DNA from: Burkholderia sp. BCC0322
GTDB taxonomy: Bacteria; Pseudomonadota; Gammaproteobacteria; Burkholderiales; Burkholderiaceae
Reading direction: 5' to 3'
Assembly (NCBI RefSeq): GCF_902833045.1
Contig: NZ_CADFDU010000006.1
Coordinates: 186,001-250,000, forward strand
Length of the DNA stretch: 64,000 bases
Made by a program: the position numbers and the translations under genes. Below the pieces are notes generated by a model that worked only from the letters and a program-made list of their open reading frames with translations, was not told where the DNA came from and searched no databases. Positions 48,971 to 57,730 of the stretch are shown here, one piece after another; position 1 is the stretch's first letter; each line of letters opens with the position of its first letter.

Positions 48971-50164
48971 TTACTTGCTCGCGCCACCCTCGAACCAGGC
49001 GGCGAGCTTCGTGCGCTCGTCGTCGGTCATGTGCGTGACGTTGCCGATCGGCATCGCCTTCAGGCGCACGGCCTGTTCGTAGATGCGCTGCGCATTCTTC
49101 GACACTTCGTCCGGCGTGTCGAACATCACGCCCGCGGGCGCGCTGCCCATCAGCGTCGGCTTGGCCGAGTGGCACTCGATGCAGCGCTGCTGCAGGATCG
49201 GCATGATGTCGTTGATCACGACCTTCGGCGCGTTCGCGGCCTGGGCTTCCGGCGCGATCGGCTTCGGCATCGTCCACACCAGCGCACCCGACAGCAGTGC
49301 GACGCCGCCGATCGGCAGGTACCACAGCTGCTTGCCGCGGTGACGCATCACGAAGAACTGGCGGATCAGCGCGCCGGCCAGCATGATCATCACGAGCACG
49401 ACCCAGTTGAACTTGTTCGTGTAGGTCATCGCATAGTGGTTCGACAGCATCGCGAACACGACCGGCAGCGTGAAGTACGTGTTGTGCACCGAGCGCTGCT
49501 TGCCGCGCTTGCCGTAGATCGGGTTCGGCTCTTCGCCCTTGAGCATCTTGTCGACCATCTTGCGCTGGCCGGGGATGATCACGAAGAACACGTTCGCCGA
49601 CATGATCGTCGCGAGCATCGCGCCGACGATCAGGTACGCCGCACGACCCGCGAAGATGTGGCACGCGAGGTAGGCGGCGGCGACCACGTAGATGCCGACG
49701 CAGATGCCGAGCACGCGGTCGTTGGTACCGAGGATGCGGCACAGCGAATCGTAGACGATCCAGCCGGCCGCGAGGAAGCCGAGTGCGGAGGCGACGGCGA
49801 CCACCGGGCCCATGTCGAGCACGCTCTTGTCGATCAGGTAGGTGTTCGGCGCGAGCAGGTACAGCACGAAGAACAGCGAGAAGCCCGACAGCCAGGTCGT
49901 GTACGACGGCCACTTCGACCAGTGCAGGTCATCCGGCATTTCCGGCGGAGCGACCGTGTACTTCTGCATGTTGTAGAAACCGCCGCCGTGGACGTGCCAC
50001 AGCTCGCCGAACACGCCGCGCTTGCGCTGGTTCGGGTCGGTCGGCGGTTTCAGGCTGTTGTCGAGCGCGACGAAATAGAAGGACTCGCCGATCCACGCAA
50101 TGGCGACGATGACGTGCAGCCATCGCAGCGCGAGGTTCAGCCAGTCGGTGATGAAGCCTTCCAT
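48971..50164 (-). CDS. puuD: Membrane-bound urate oxidase PuuD with cytochrome c domain
   Basis: Oxidises urate to 5-hydroxyisourate using a respiratory-chain-linked cytochrome instead of oxygen as co-substrate. The 397-aa product has about eight membrane segments in the DUF989-type N-terminal domain (LALRWLHVIVAIAWIGESFY and then GELWHVHGGGFYNMQKY). A C-terminal c-type cytochrome carries the heme site CIECH at residues 328-332, with a distal Met in VRLKAMPIGNVTHM. The gene follows uraH on the minus strand with 51 bases between. Well conserved, no anomalies. Confidence 0.95.
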   Translation of the reverse strand: MEGFITDWLNLALRWLHVIVAIAWIGESFYFVALDNSLKPPTDPNQRKRGVFGELWHVHGGGFYNMQKYTVAPPEMPDDLHWSKWPSYTTWLSGFSLFFVLYLLAPNTYLIDKSVLDMGPVVAVASALGFLAAGWIVYDSLCRILGTNDRVLGICVGIYVVAAAYLACHIFAGRAAYLIVGAMLATIMSANVFFVIIPGQRKMVDKMLKGEEPNPIYGKRGKQRSVHNTYFTLPVVFAMLSNHYAMTYTNKFNWVVLVMIMLAGALIRQFFVMRHRGKQLWYLPIGGVALLSGALVWTMPKPIAPEAQAANAPKVVINDIMPILQQRCIECHSAKPTLMGSAPAGVMFDTPDEVSKNAQRIYEQAVRLKAMPIGNVTHMTDDERTKLAAWFEGGASK

Positions 50165-50215
50165 GAAACTCCTCCAGACTCAGATTTTGTCTTGATGCGG
50201 GCGCTGATGCGTATG

Positions 50216-50569
50216 TCAGCTGCCGCGATAGGTGCTGTACGACCATGGCGACACGAGCAGCGGCACGTGGTAGTGCGCGCCGGTGTCGGCGATGCCGAAG
50301 CGGAGCACGACGCGATCGACGAAACGGGGTTCGGGCACCTTCACGCCGAGCGACGCGAAGTAGTCGCCGGCGTGGAACACGAGTTCGTATTCGCCGGCGG
50401 CGAGCGCGGCGCCTTCGAGCAGGGGCTCGTCGCAGCGGCCGTCGCTATTGGTCAGCACGGTCTTGATCGCGCGGCGCGATTCGCCGTCGAGCGCGTAGAG
50501 GTCCACCTTGATTGCAGCGCCGGGACGGCCGTGTGCCGTATCGAGTACGTGGGTAGTGAGCTTTCCCAT
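50216..50569 (-). CDS. uraH: 5-hydroxyisourate hydrolase (transthyretin-like)
   Basis: Hydrolyses 5-hydroxyisourate to OHCU, bridging PuuD and UraD. The 117-aa product starts at ATG 50569 (MGKLTTHVLDTAHGRPGAAI) after AAGGAC. Family marks are HVLDTAHGRPG at the N-terminus, an internal Arg (VDLYALDGESRR), HYHVPLLVSPWSYSTYRGS and the invariant C-terminal YRGS tetrapeptide. A longer upstream reading frame to 50698 is rejected. It heads a two-gene minus-strand unit with puuD. Confidence 0.95.
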   Translation of the reverse strand: MGKLTTHVLDTAHGRPGAAIKVDLYALDGESRRAIKTVLTNSDGRCDEPLLEGAALAAGEYELVFHAGDYFASLGVKVPEPRFVDRVVLRFGIADTGAHYHVPLLVSPWSYSTYRGS

Positions 50570-51080
50570 TCGCAATTGTCCTTGTGTGAATGCGAGGTTC
50601 GGCGGCGACCCGATCCATGGACTGTGCGGCGGATCGAGGCTCCACGTCACGTGGCTACATACCCGTCGGCGAGATTGAAGCGAGCGCCGTGCAGGCATTG
50701 TAAAAAGGTTCCCCGCGCAAATACGGGCGCGATATCAAAGATAATGCGCCGCGCATGAGCGGCTGTCGACGGCACGCCGGATACGGCTTCCGACGGGCGT
50801 TTCGGCGCACCGGCGGGGCGTTGCGCGGCGTACCATATCGAAACCGTGAATCGCGGTATTCCGGATCGCGCATTGTGTGCGGCGCGCGCTTGGGCGATCC
50901 TGCCGCCGTGCGCGTCGGCCGGTGGCCCGCGCGTACCCCGAAGACGGCGAGCACGCCGGGTAACCGGGCCAGGGCGTTCGAACGGACGCTGGCACCGGAG
51001 CGTGCCGCGATTCAGCGTTCGAACGGCTGTGTGACCGTCCCCAGGATTCGCCCCTGGGGGCAGACCGACGCGGAGAACGC
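50570..51080. promoter_or_regulatory. Divergent uraH / deaminase control region
   Basis: This 511-base region has no gene I can support. A TACAAT on the minus strand (50702 down to 50697) is a possible uraH -10 box, and GATAAT at 50740-50745 a possible plus-strand -10; neither has a good -35. A hairpin CCCCAGG-ATTCGCC-CCTGGGG (51039-51059) lies just before the ribosome binding site of the deaminase gene and could regulate its translation. Confidence 0.45.
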
Positions 51081-52499
51081 ATGAACCTCGAGCAGCACGC
51101 TGGCGCACGCGCGCCGAACACGAACACTTCCTCATCCCGCCCGAAAACCCTGCTGGTCAAGCACGCCGACGTGCTCGTGACCATGGACGACGCGCGCCGC
51201 GAATTGCGCGACGCGGGGCTCTACATCGAAGACAACCGGATCGTCGCCGTCGGCCCGACCGCCGAGCTGCCCGATTCGGCCGACGAAGTGCTCGACCTGC
51301 GCGGCCACCTCGTGATCCCGGGGCTCGTGAACACGCACCACCACATGTACCAGAGCCTGACGCGCGCGGTGCCGGCGGCGCAGAACGCCGAGCTGTTCGG
51401 CTGGCTCACGAACCTGTACAAGATCTGGGCGCACCTGACGCCCGAGATGATCGAGGTGTCGACGCTCACCGCGATGGCCGAGCTGCTGCAGTCGGGCTGC
51501 ACGACGTCGAGCGATCATCTGTACATCTACCCGAACGGCAGCCGTCTCGACGACAGCATCGGCGCCGCGCAGCGGATCGGCATGCGTTTTCATGCGAGCC
51601 GCGGCGCGATGAGCGTTGGCCAGCGCGACGGCGGGCTGCCGCCCGATTCCGTCGTCGAGCGCGAGGCCGACATCCTGCGCGACACGCAGCGCCTGATCGA
51701 GACCTATCACGACGAAGGCCGGTACGCGATGCTGCGCGTGGTCGTCGCACCGTGCTCGCCGTTCTCGGTGAGCCGCGACCTGATGCGCGACGCGGCCGTG
51801 CTCGCGCGCGAATACGGCGTGTCGCTGCACACGCACCTCGCGGAGAACGTCAACGACATCGCGTACAGCCGCGAGAAATTCGGCATGACGCCCGCCGAAT
51901 ATGCGGAAGATCTCGGCTGGGTCGGTCACGACGTGTGGCATGCGCACTGCGTGCAGCTCGACGATGCGGGCATCGGCCTGTTCGCGCGCACCGGCACGGG
52001 CGTCGCGCACTGTCCATGCTCGAACATGCGGCTCGCGTCGGGTATCGCGCCGGTGAAAAAGATGCGTCTCGCAGGTGTGCCGGTTGGCCTCGGCGTCGAC
52101 GGCTCCGCGTCGAACGACGGCGCGCAGATGGTTGCGGAAGTGCGGCAGGCGCTGCTGCTGCAGCGGGTCGGTTTCGGGCCCGATGCGATGACTGCGCGTG
52201 AAGCGCTCGAGATCGCGACGCTCGGCGGCGCGAAGGTGCTGAACCGTGACGACATCGGCGCGCTGAAGCCCGGCATGGCTGCGGACTTCGCCGCATTCGA
52301 CCTGCGCCAGCCGCTGTTCGCGGGTGCACTGCACGATCCGGTTGCGGCGCTCGTGTTCTGCGCGCCGTCGCAGACGGCATACACGGTGGTGAACGGGAAG
52401 GTGGTGGTGCGGGAAGGGCGATTGGCGACGCTCGATTTGCCGCCCGTGATCGAGCGCCACAACGCGCTTGCGCACGCGCTCGTCGCGGCATCGCGCTGA
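51081..52499 (+). CDS. 8-oxoguanine deaminase (amidohydrolase superfamily)
   Basis: Zinc-dependent amidohydrolase of 472 aa resembling 8-oxoguanine deaminase, which makes urate from 8-oxoguanine; it also resembles guanine deaminase and triazine hydrolases. Metal ligands appear as GLVNTHHHMYQSLTRAVPAA (His86-88), the LHTHLAENVND motif, WHAHCVQL and GLGVDGSASNDG. The first 22 residues form a variable Asn/Ser-rich tail. Its product urate would enter the PuuD pathway, fitting its divergent position beside uraH-puuD. Guanine as substrate cannot be excluded. Confidence 0.85.
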   Translation: MNLEQHAGARAPNTNTSSSRPKTLLVKHADVLVTMDDARRELRDAGLYIEDNRIVAVGPTAELPDSADEVLDLRGHLVIPGLVNTHHHMYQSLTRAVPAAQNAELFGWLTNLYKIWAHLTPEMIEVSTLTAMAELLQSGCTTSSDHLYIYPNGSRLDDSIGAAQRIGMRFHASRGAMSVGQRDGGLPPDSVVEREADILRDTQRLIETYHDEGRYAMLRVVVAPCSPFSVSRDLMRDAAVLAREYGVSLHTHLAENVNDIAYSREKFGMTPAEYAEDLGWVGHDVWHAHCVQLDDAGIGLFARTGTGVAHCPCSNMRLASGIAPVKKMRLAGVPVGLGVDGSASNDGAQMVAEVRQALLLQRVGFGPDAMTAREALEIATLGGAKVLNRDDIGALKPGMAADFAAFDLRQPLFAGALHDPVAALVFCAPSQTAYTVVNGKVVVREGRLATLDLPPVIERHNALAHALVAASR

Positions 52500-52592
52500 A
52501 GCAAGCCTGAAGCCGTGCGGCGGCGGCCTGGCCGAGCCTGCCGCTGGCGCGCCGTCGCGCCGCGCCCGTAACGGCGCGGGCGGCGTGTGCCG

Positions 52593-53522
52593 TTACGCCT
52601 CGATCAACGTGCGGGTGGCTTCGGCGACGAGGCTGCGCAGCCAGCGCACTTCGTCGGAGTAGTGGCAGCGCTCGTGCCACAGCTGGTAGTACTGCATCGG
52701 CGGGAAGTCGAGCGGCGCCGGCACGACCGACAGCGGCAGGAATTTCGCGTAGTGATCGGCGAACAGGCGCGTCGTCGTGAAGATCAGGTCGGACTTCACG
52801 AGCACGTACGGTGCGAGGTTGAAGTACGGCAGCGTGACGACCACATGGCGTTTGAGCCGTTCGCGCGCGAGATGCACGTCGATCGCGCCGCGCTGGCCGA
52901 CCGAGTACGGCGTCGGCGCGAGATGCGGCGCGTTCAGGTACTGGTCGAGCGTGAGCCCGCCTCGCTTCGCGAACGGGTGCGTGTTGCTCATCAGGCAGAC
53001 GATTTCGTCGACGAACAGGTTCGACAGGTGCAACTGCTCGGGCGGTTCGGGCCAGTTGCCGACGACGATGTCGAGCTTGCCGTCTTCCAGCGCGAGTTCG
53101 TAGTCGAACGCGGGGCCGAGCGAATGGAATTCGAGCGTTGCGTTCGGCGCGGCCTGGCGGAAGCGCTCGACGACGGTCGGCACGAACAGCACGTTCAGGT
53201 AGTCGGGGCAGCCGATTCGGTAGCAGCGGATCGACGTGGCCGGGTCGAAGTTGTGCTGCTGGAACTTGATGCGCTCGATTTCACGCAGCGCGTTCTGCAC
53301 GGGCTCGAGCAGGCGCAGCCCGTATTCGGTCGGCACCATGCCGGATTTGCCGCGCACCAGCAGCGGATCGCCGGTGATGTCGCGCAGGCGCCGCAGTGCG
53401 GCGCTGATCGCCGGTTGCGACTGGTTCAGTTTGACGGCAGCGCGCGTGACGCTGCGCTCCATCAACAAGGTGTGCAAGACGCGCAAGAGGTACGTGTCGA
53501 TCGCCTCGCGTTGCTGACTCAT
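52593..53522 (-). CDS. LysR-family transcription regulator
   Basis: Regulator of 309 aa. The helix-turn-helix is SVTRAAVKLNQSQPAISAAL followed by RRLRDITGDPLLVRG (about residues 24-58). The remaining two-domain effector-binding region includes LDIVVGNWPEPPEQLHLSNLF and DEIVCLMSNTHPFAKRG. The last gene before it, the 8-oxoguanine deaminase, is convergent, so it could regulate purine catabolism genes in trans or an unlinked target; the sequence does not tell. It has intact length, unlike the remnant at 48255. Confidence 0.9.
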   Translation of the reverse strand: MSQQREAIDTYLLRVLHTLLMERSVTRAAVKLNQSQPAISAALRRLRDITGDPLLVRGKSGMVPTEYGLRLLEPVQNALREIERIKFQQHNFDPATSIRCYRIGCPDYLNVLFVPTVVERFRQAAPNATLEFHSLGPAFDYELALEDGKLDIVVGNWPEPPEQLHLSNLFVDEIVCLMSNTHPFAKRGGLTLDQYLNAPHLAPTPYSVGQRGAIDVHLARERLKRHVVVTLPYFNLAPYVLVKSDLIFTTTRLFADHYAKFLPLSVVPAPLDFPPMQYYQLWHERCHYSDEVRWLRSLVAEATRTLIEA

Positions 53523-53569
53523 GATATCTCCGGGTTATATGTCTGGGCTGATCGAGGGGTACTGTGGGT

Positions 53570-53585
53570 ATATTGTTTTTAATAT
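53570..53585. promoter_or_regulatory. AT-rich inverted repeat upstream of the LysR gene
   Basis: ATATT-GTTTTT-AATAT lies about 50 bases upstream of the LysR start, in the AT-richest patch of the neighbourhood. It may be a LysR autoregulatory site or part of the promoter. The remaining gap to the dodecin gene (to 53742) holds nothing I can support. Confidence 0.4.
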
Positions 53586-53742
53586 GAACGAAAATCAGCG
53601 TCAAGCGATGGATACCCGCAGGCACCTGCCGGCCGGGCGTGGACACGGGGTTTGAACGGGGCGGAATGCGGGGCGCGCGGCGCCGCGCGGATGCGCATGT
53701 CGCGGATCCGGATCGCGGCGCGGCTGTGATGTGGCGTGCGTG

Positions 53743-53952
53743 TCAGTCGTCGATGCGCATGCCGACCTTCAGCGTGACCTGCCAGTGCACGACCTGGTCG
53801 CCTTCGATGTGGCCGCGCGTTTCGGTTACCTGAAACCAGTGCAGGTTGTGCAGCGTCTTGCCGGCTTTAGAGATCGCGTTGCGGATGGCATCGTCGCTCG
53901 ATTGCCGCGACGAACCGGTCAACTCGATCATCTTGTACACGTGATCGCTCAT
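53743..53952 (-). CDS. Dodecin flavin-binding protein
   Basis: Small 69-aa dodecin starting at ATG 53952 ([20 protein letters not shown]), with AGGGAG upstream. Dodecins form hollow dodecamers that store or buffer flavins. The family pattern is [35 protein letters not shown] with the isoalloxazine-stacking Trp, and [15 protein letters not shown]. It is complete and monocistronic, sitting 135 bases from the divergent dehydrogenase gene. Confidence 0.92.
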   Translation of the reverse strand: MSDHVYKMIELTGSSRQSSDDAIRNAISKAGKTLHNLHWFQVTETRGHIEGDQVVHWQVTLKVGMRIDD

Positions 53953-54087
53953 GATGCGCTCCCTGGGATATCGATTTATATCGCCGGCGCAAGCCGCGCT
54001 CCCGAAGCGGTGCCGCGCGTGCCCGGCTTCTTGAGTGATAGGTATGATGGGCGGCAAGTTCAACCCATATCGGAGACGAGGCACATC

Positions 54088-54972
54088 GTGGAAGTCGGAT
54101 TTTGCGGACCGGGATTGATGGGCGCGCCGATGATTCGGCATTTGCTGGCGGCCGGGCATCGGGTCAGCGTGTGGAACCGCTCGCGAGACAAGGCGGAGGC
54201 GCTCGCGAAGGACGGCGCGCAGGTGGTCGGCACGCCGCGCGAACTGGCGGAGCGCGTCGATACGGTATTCGTGTGCGTGCTCGACGGCCGCGCGGTGGGC
54301 GACGTCGTGTTCGGCGAGCACGGCCTGCTCTCCGGCGACGCGGCTGCGCGCCGCCTGCGGCGCCTCGTCGATCATTCGAGCATTCCGCCTGCCGCGACGC
54401 GCGATTACGCGGCGCGCGCGGCCGCACTCGGCGTCGGCTGGGTCGATGCGCCGGTGTCGGGCGGCGTGCCCGGCGCGCAGGCCGGCACGCTTGCGGTGAT
54501 GGCCGGCGGCCGCGCGGCCGATCTCGACGCGGTGCGGCCGCTGATCGACACGTACGCGTCGCGGATCACCCACATGGGCGACGCGGGCGCGGGACAGACG
54601 GCGAAGTTGTGCAACCAGGCGATCGTCACCGCGACGGTGACCGCGATTGCCGAGGCCGTCGGTCTTGCCCAGGCGAGCGGCATCGATGCCGCGCGGCTGG
54701 CCGAAGCGCTGGCCGGTGGCTGGGCCGATTCGGTGCTGCTGCAGACGTTCGTGCCGCGCATGACGTCGGGCGGTCATGCTCCCATCGGCGCGCTCGGTAC
54801 GTTCCAGAAGGACGTCGATGCGATTGCCGACGCGGCGCGCGACACGGGCGCGGTGATGCCCGTGTCGGCCACCGTGCAGCAGGTGTTGCGGCTCGGCGCC
54901 GCGCAAGGGCTCGCCGGTGCCGATTTCGCCGCGTTCATCGACATCGTGCGTCCCGGCAACGGGCGTCAGTGA
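54088..54972 (+). CDS. Second beta-hydroxyacid dehydrogenase family protein
   Basis: NAD(P)-dependent enzyme of 294 aa starting with GTG 54088 (read [20 protein letters not shown]), preceded by GGAG 9-12 bases upstream; upstream in-frame codons lack similarity. The Rossmann glycine motif is [11 protein letters not shown], substrate binding is [20 protein letters not shown], and the catalytic-Lys region is [20 protein letters not shown]. It belongs to the same family as the protein at 32557-33441 but is only distantly similar. Tartronate semialdehyde reductase would be attractive because glyoxylate is produced by the purine block; this is speculative. Confidence 0.85.
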   Translation: MEVGFCGPGLMGAPMIRHLLAAGHRVSVWNRSRDKAEALAKDGAQVVGTPRELAERVDTVFVCVLDGRAVGDVVFGEHGLLSGDAAARRLRRLVDHSSIPPAATRDYAARAAALGVGWVDAPVSGGVPGAQAGTLAVMAGGRAADLDAVRPLIDTYASRITHMGDAGAGQTAKLCNQAIVTATVTAIAEAVGLAQASGIDAARLAEALAGGWADSVLLQTFVPRMTSGGHAPIGALGTFQKDVDAIADAARDTGAVMPVSATVQQVLRLGAAQGLAGADFAAFIDIVRPGNGRQ

Positions 54973-55011
54973 ACTGGCGTCGTGACGGGCAGGAGGGTGC
55001 GTGAATGGCAG

Positions 55012-55035
55012 ATGGGCCGCCCGGAGGCGGCCCAT
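55012..55035. terminator. Hairpin between convergent genes
   Basis: Perfect 10-bp stem ATGGGCCGCC/GGCGGCCCAT with a CGGA loop, lying between the dehydrogenase stop and the 148-aa gene stop. There is no T-run on either side, so it may stabilise 3' ends more than terminate. Confidence 0.6.
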
Positions 55036-55050
55036 CGAATGGCAGGTTGA

Positions 55051-55497
55051 TCAGCCGAGGGAGCGTGGTGTCGTGTCGCCGGCGTTCTGGCGGCCGAGCC
55101 CGCCGCGCAGGCTCGCTTTCGTGCCTGCACCAAACTCGGGCAGGATGCGCGCACGCGCACGGCTGGCGAACACGAGGAAGCCGAAGCCGTTTGCTTCATA
55201 CCAGTATCCGCCGTTCTCGAGGCCGTCCAGCGGCTGCTCGAGCGCGTTGGCGATCGATTCGATGCAGCGCTTGCGCAGTTCGGCGATGGCCGGATAGGGC
55301 GGCTGTGCGCCGCGCACGCTGCACAGGAGCACGTCGAGACCGGGCAGCACATGCGCGTACAGGACGGGTTCGTCCTGCGCGCGGGCGCGGGCAATCTTGG
55401 TGTCGAGCTGGGCAAACGGTTTCGAGTGGCGCAACACCGCGAGGAATGACTCCTGGCCATCCTGCTGGGCACGCCGACGTTTTTTCGGGAAGGACAT
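55051..55497 (-). CDS. Conserved hypothetical 148-aa protein
   Basis: Family not recognised. From ATG 55497 (MSFPKKRRRAQQDGQESFLA) it is 148 aa: a basic head of nine residues, a helical region and a mixed alpha/beta core. The core includes ARARAQDEPVLYAHVLPGLD and NGGYWYEANGFGFLVFASRA; the C-terminal 30 residues look disordered. No signal peptide or membrane segment. A second in-frame ATG at 55551 would add 18 residues but has no better support. It is transcribed toward the dehydrogenase. Confidence 0.7.
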   Translation of the reverse strand: MSFPKKRRRAQQDGQESFLAVLRHSKPFAQLDTKIARARAQDEPVLYAHVLPGLDVLLCSVRGAQPPYPAIAELRKRCIESIANALEQPLDGLENGGYWYEANGFGFLVFASRARARILPEFGAGTKASLRGGLGRQNAGDTTPRSLG

Positions 55498-55580
55498 AAA
55501 CACTCGCCTCAAAAACAATTGCAAGAAATGCGGCACTTTCATGCGACCCACTCCCGGCTATGTACGCCGCATGTCGATCC

Positions 55581-55610
55581 TTTATAGCACACGAAAATGC
55601 TGCTTTCGTG
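55581..55610 (-). promoter_or_regulatory. Promoter-operator candidate for the 148-aa gene
   Basis: On the minus strand a TATAAA -10 box (55586 down to 55581) is immediately preceded by the perfect inverted repeat CACGAAA-ATGCTGC-TTTCGTG (55590-55610). The repeat thus fills the space between -10 and -35 and would be an effective repressor site. Confidence 0.5.
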
Positions 55611-55782
55611 CAGTACGACGATCAATGTCTCCCGTCGACCTGCTCGCCATGATCGACACAGCCAGCGTCTTGGCGCCCGTACTGTCGTTTAGTCTCCATC
55701 ATAGACCTGCTTTCCCCGCGCGTGCATTCGCCCGTCACAAAAAAGTGAGATAGGCCGCATGCGGCGGTGCATCGCGCGCAAT

Positions 55783-55807
55783 AAAAAGGCCCGCACGGGG
55801 CGGGCCT
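55783..55807 (-). terminator. mscL terminator
   Basis: Stem AGGCCCGC/GCGGGCCT with a 5-base loop; on the minus strand it runs into TTTTTAT. It lies 21 bases after the mscL stop. Confidence 0.9.
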
Positions 55808-55828
55808 GGCTGGCGGGACGCTTGGCGA

Positions 55829-56260
55829 TCAGCGCTGCTTCAGCGAATCGCGGATCTCGCGCAGCAGCACGGTGTCTTCCGGCGTCGCGGCCGGTGCGGC
55901 ATCTTCCGGCTTGCGCAGCTTGTTGATGAATTTCACCATCAGGAAAATGATGAACGCGAGGATGACGAAATTGATCGCCACCGTGATGAACGAGCCGTAG
56001 CCGAACGCCGCGACACCTGCGGCCTGCAGGTCCTTGAACGAATCGGGATTACCCTTGAACGTCGGGGGAATGGTGCCGAGCAGAACGAACTTGTTCGAGA
56101 AATCCAGGCCGCCGGTCAGCAAGCCGATGACCGGCATGATGAGGTCTTTTACGACCGAGTCGACGATCTTCGAGAACGCGCCGCCGATGATCACGCCGAC
56201 GGCGAGATCCATGACGTTGCCCTTGACGGCGAACTCCTTGAATTCCTTGATGATGCTCAT
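55829..56260 (-). CDS. mscL: Large-conductance mechanosensitive channel
   Basis: Emergency osmotic release valve of the inner membrane. The 143-aa protein starts at ATG 56260 ([20 protein letters not shown]). The first transmembrane helix [20 protein letters not shown] contains the hydrophobic pore lock. The second is [20 protein letters not shown], followed by the cytoplasmic helix ending [13 protein letters not shown]. An upstream in-frame extension to 56407 is rejected. Monocistronic with its own terminator. Confidence 0.97.
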   Translation of the reverse strand: MSIIKEFKEFAVKGNVMDLAVGVIIGGAFSKIVDSVVKDLIMPVIGLLTGGLDFSNKFVLLGTIPPTFKGNPDSFKDLQAAGVAAFGYGSFITVAINFVILAFIIFLMVKFINKLRKPEDAAPAATPEDTVLLREIRDSLKQR

Positions 56261-56481
56261 GAGCGGCTTTCTCCTGATTGGGGCGAGGGGAGGCGTGCCG
56301 CGACGCGCAGGGATGCAGAGCGTCGAATGAGGGTCGGTGGCACGCCGATGGCCGCATGATAGCGAACGCTCCCCATTGCCGGTAGTCCATCTTGAAATGA
56401 TTGACAAATCCGCGCGTCGGCGCGGCCGGCATGCAGGGGAGCGTGGCGTGCGTCGCGGGCGCGTCGACGCGCTGGGTAGCG

Positions 56482-57642
56482 TCAGGTGTTGTCGTCGGTC
56501 CAGCCGTCGTCGTTGCTGCCGAGATCCATGCCGCCGCCGTTGCCGTCGCTCCAGTTCGAACTGTCGCCGCGGCCGAGGTCGAAGCCCGGGTCGTTGTCCT
56601 GCCGGCGGCGCTCGCCGTCGACGATCACGTCGCGTTCGACCACGCGCTCGCGGCCGCCCGACATTGCTTCGCCGAGCAGTACGCCGGTCAGCAGCCCGCC
56701 CATGCCGCCGCCGAAACCGCCGCCGCCTTGCTGGATCACGACCGGCGGTTGCTGTTGCGGGTAGGGCTGCTGCGGATACGGCTGGCCTTGCGCGCCCGTC
56801 ATGCGATCGGCTTCCTGCGCATACACGGAGCCGCTGCCGTTCGCCGGTGCCGTGGGTTGCGCGGCCGGATCGGGGCGGCCTTCGACGCGTGCCTTCACGC
56901 TCGCATGACGCTGTTCGAGTTCGTCGATGCGATACGGCGGCACCGGATTCTTGCCGTTCGATAGCGATTCGACGAGCGTGCGCGCATCGGTCTCGATCGC
57001 TTCGAGTTCACCCGTGAGTGCCGCGGCGCCGGGCGTCGTCGACAGCTTCGCGTCGAGTTTCAGCGGACGGATGTCGTTCAGCACGTCGGTGGCACGCTTG
57101 AGCTGCGTGCGGCGTTCGTCGTCGGCGCGGCTGTCGTCGGCCGTGCGCGCACGCCGCAGCGTCCAGCGCAGCACCAGCGCGATCACCGCGACGAGCAGCC
57201 CGAGGCCGATCCACATGCCGGTCGACGGCCCGTGTTTTTCGGCCGGCGCGATGGCGGGCGCGAGCGACGATTGCAGCGTACCGGCCTGCGTGGCCGAAGG
57301 CACGTTGCCGTTCACGCGCGCGGCGTCGGCGCGGATGCGCGACTCCGTCTGCGCGAAGCGCGATGCGTCGGTGAACTTGAGCTGCGGATCGAGCGACTTG
57401 GCGCGCTGCAGCTGCTCGAGGGCGTCGGACGCGCGGCCTTCACGATCCAGCACCTGTGCGTACAGGTAGCGCGCGTGCGCGTTGTTCGGATGGGCGTCGA
57501 TGACTTGCGACAGCTGCGTGTCGGCTTGCTGCCAGTTGCGTTGCGCGATCGATTGCTCGACCTGCTGCAGCGACGGGACCGCAAACGCGGCGGACGACAG
57601 CAACATCAGCGAGAGGCCGAGTGCGGCGAGAGATTTCTTCAT
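56482..57642 (-). CDS. TPR-containing membrane protein downstream of pspA
   Basis: Protein of 386 aa. A signal peptide [20 protein letters not shown] is followed by a periplasmic TPR segment (residues 25-100: [40 protein letters not shown]). One transmembrane helix lies near residues 143-163 ([19 protein letters not shown]). The cytoplasmic part has a helical stretch ([20 protein letters not shown]), a Gln/Pro-rich linker and a Gly-rich segment ([20 protein letters not shown]), ending in an acidic tail. It starts 88 bases after pspA on the same strand, so it is likely its operon partner in envelope stress. Confidence 0.8.
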   Translation of the reverse strand: MKKSLAALGLSLMLLSSAAFAVPSLQQVEQSIAQRNWQQADTQLSQVIDAHPNNAHARYLYAQVLDREGRASDALEQLQRAKSLDPQLKFTDASRFAQTESRIRADAARVNGNVPSATQAGTLQSSLAPAIAPAEKHGPSTGMWIGLGLLVAVIALVLRWTLRRARTADDSRADDERRTQLKRATDVLNDIRPLKLDAKLSTTPGAAALTGELEAIETDARTLVESLSNGKNPVPPYRIDELEQRHASVKARVEGRPDPAAQPTAPANGSGSVYAQEADRMTGAQGQPYPQQPYPQQQPPVVIQQGGGGFGGGMGGLLTGVLLGEAMSGGRERVVERDVIVDGERRRQDNDPGFDLGRGDSSNWSDGNGGGMDLGSNDDGWTDDNT

Positions 57643-57730
57643 GGTCGAACCGGGCGCACGCGCCCGTCTCCTGACGATCGGTTCGCGCCGCGCCCGGGGC
57701 GGGCGGCGGCGCGGTTGCCCGCAGTGGCCG

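Noticed and set aside
55012..55035. Second copy of the 20-base palindrome family
   Set aside because: Sequence differs from the 39275/46558 element; it is simply an independent hairpin.
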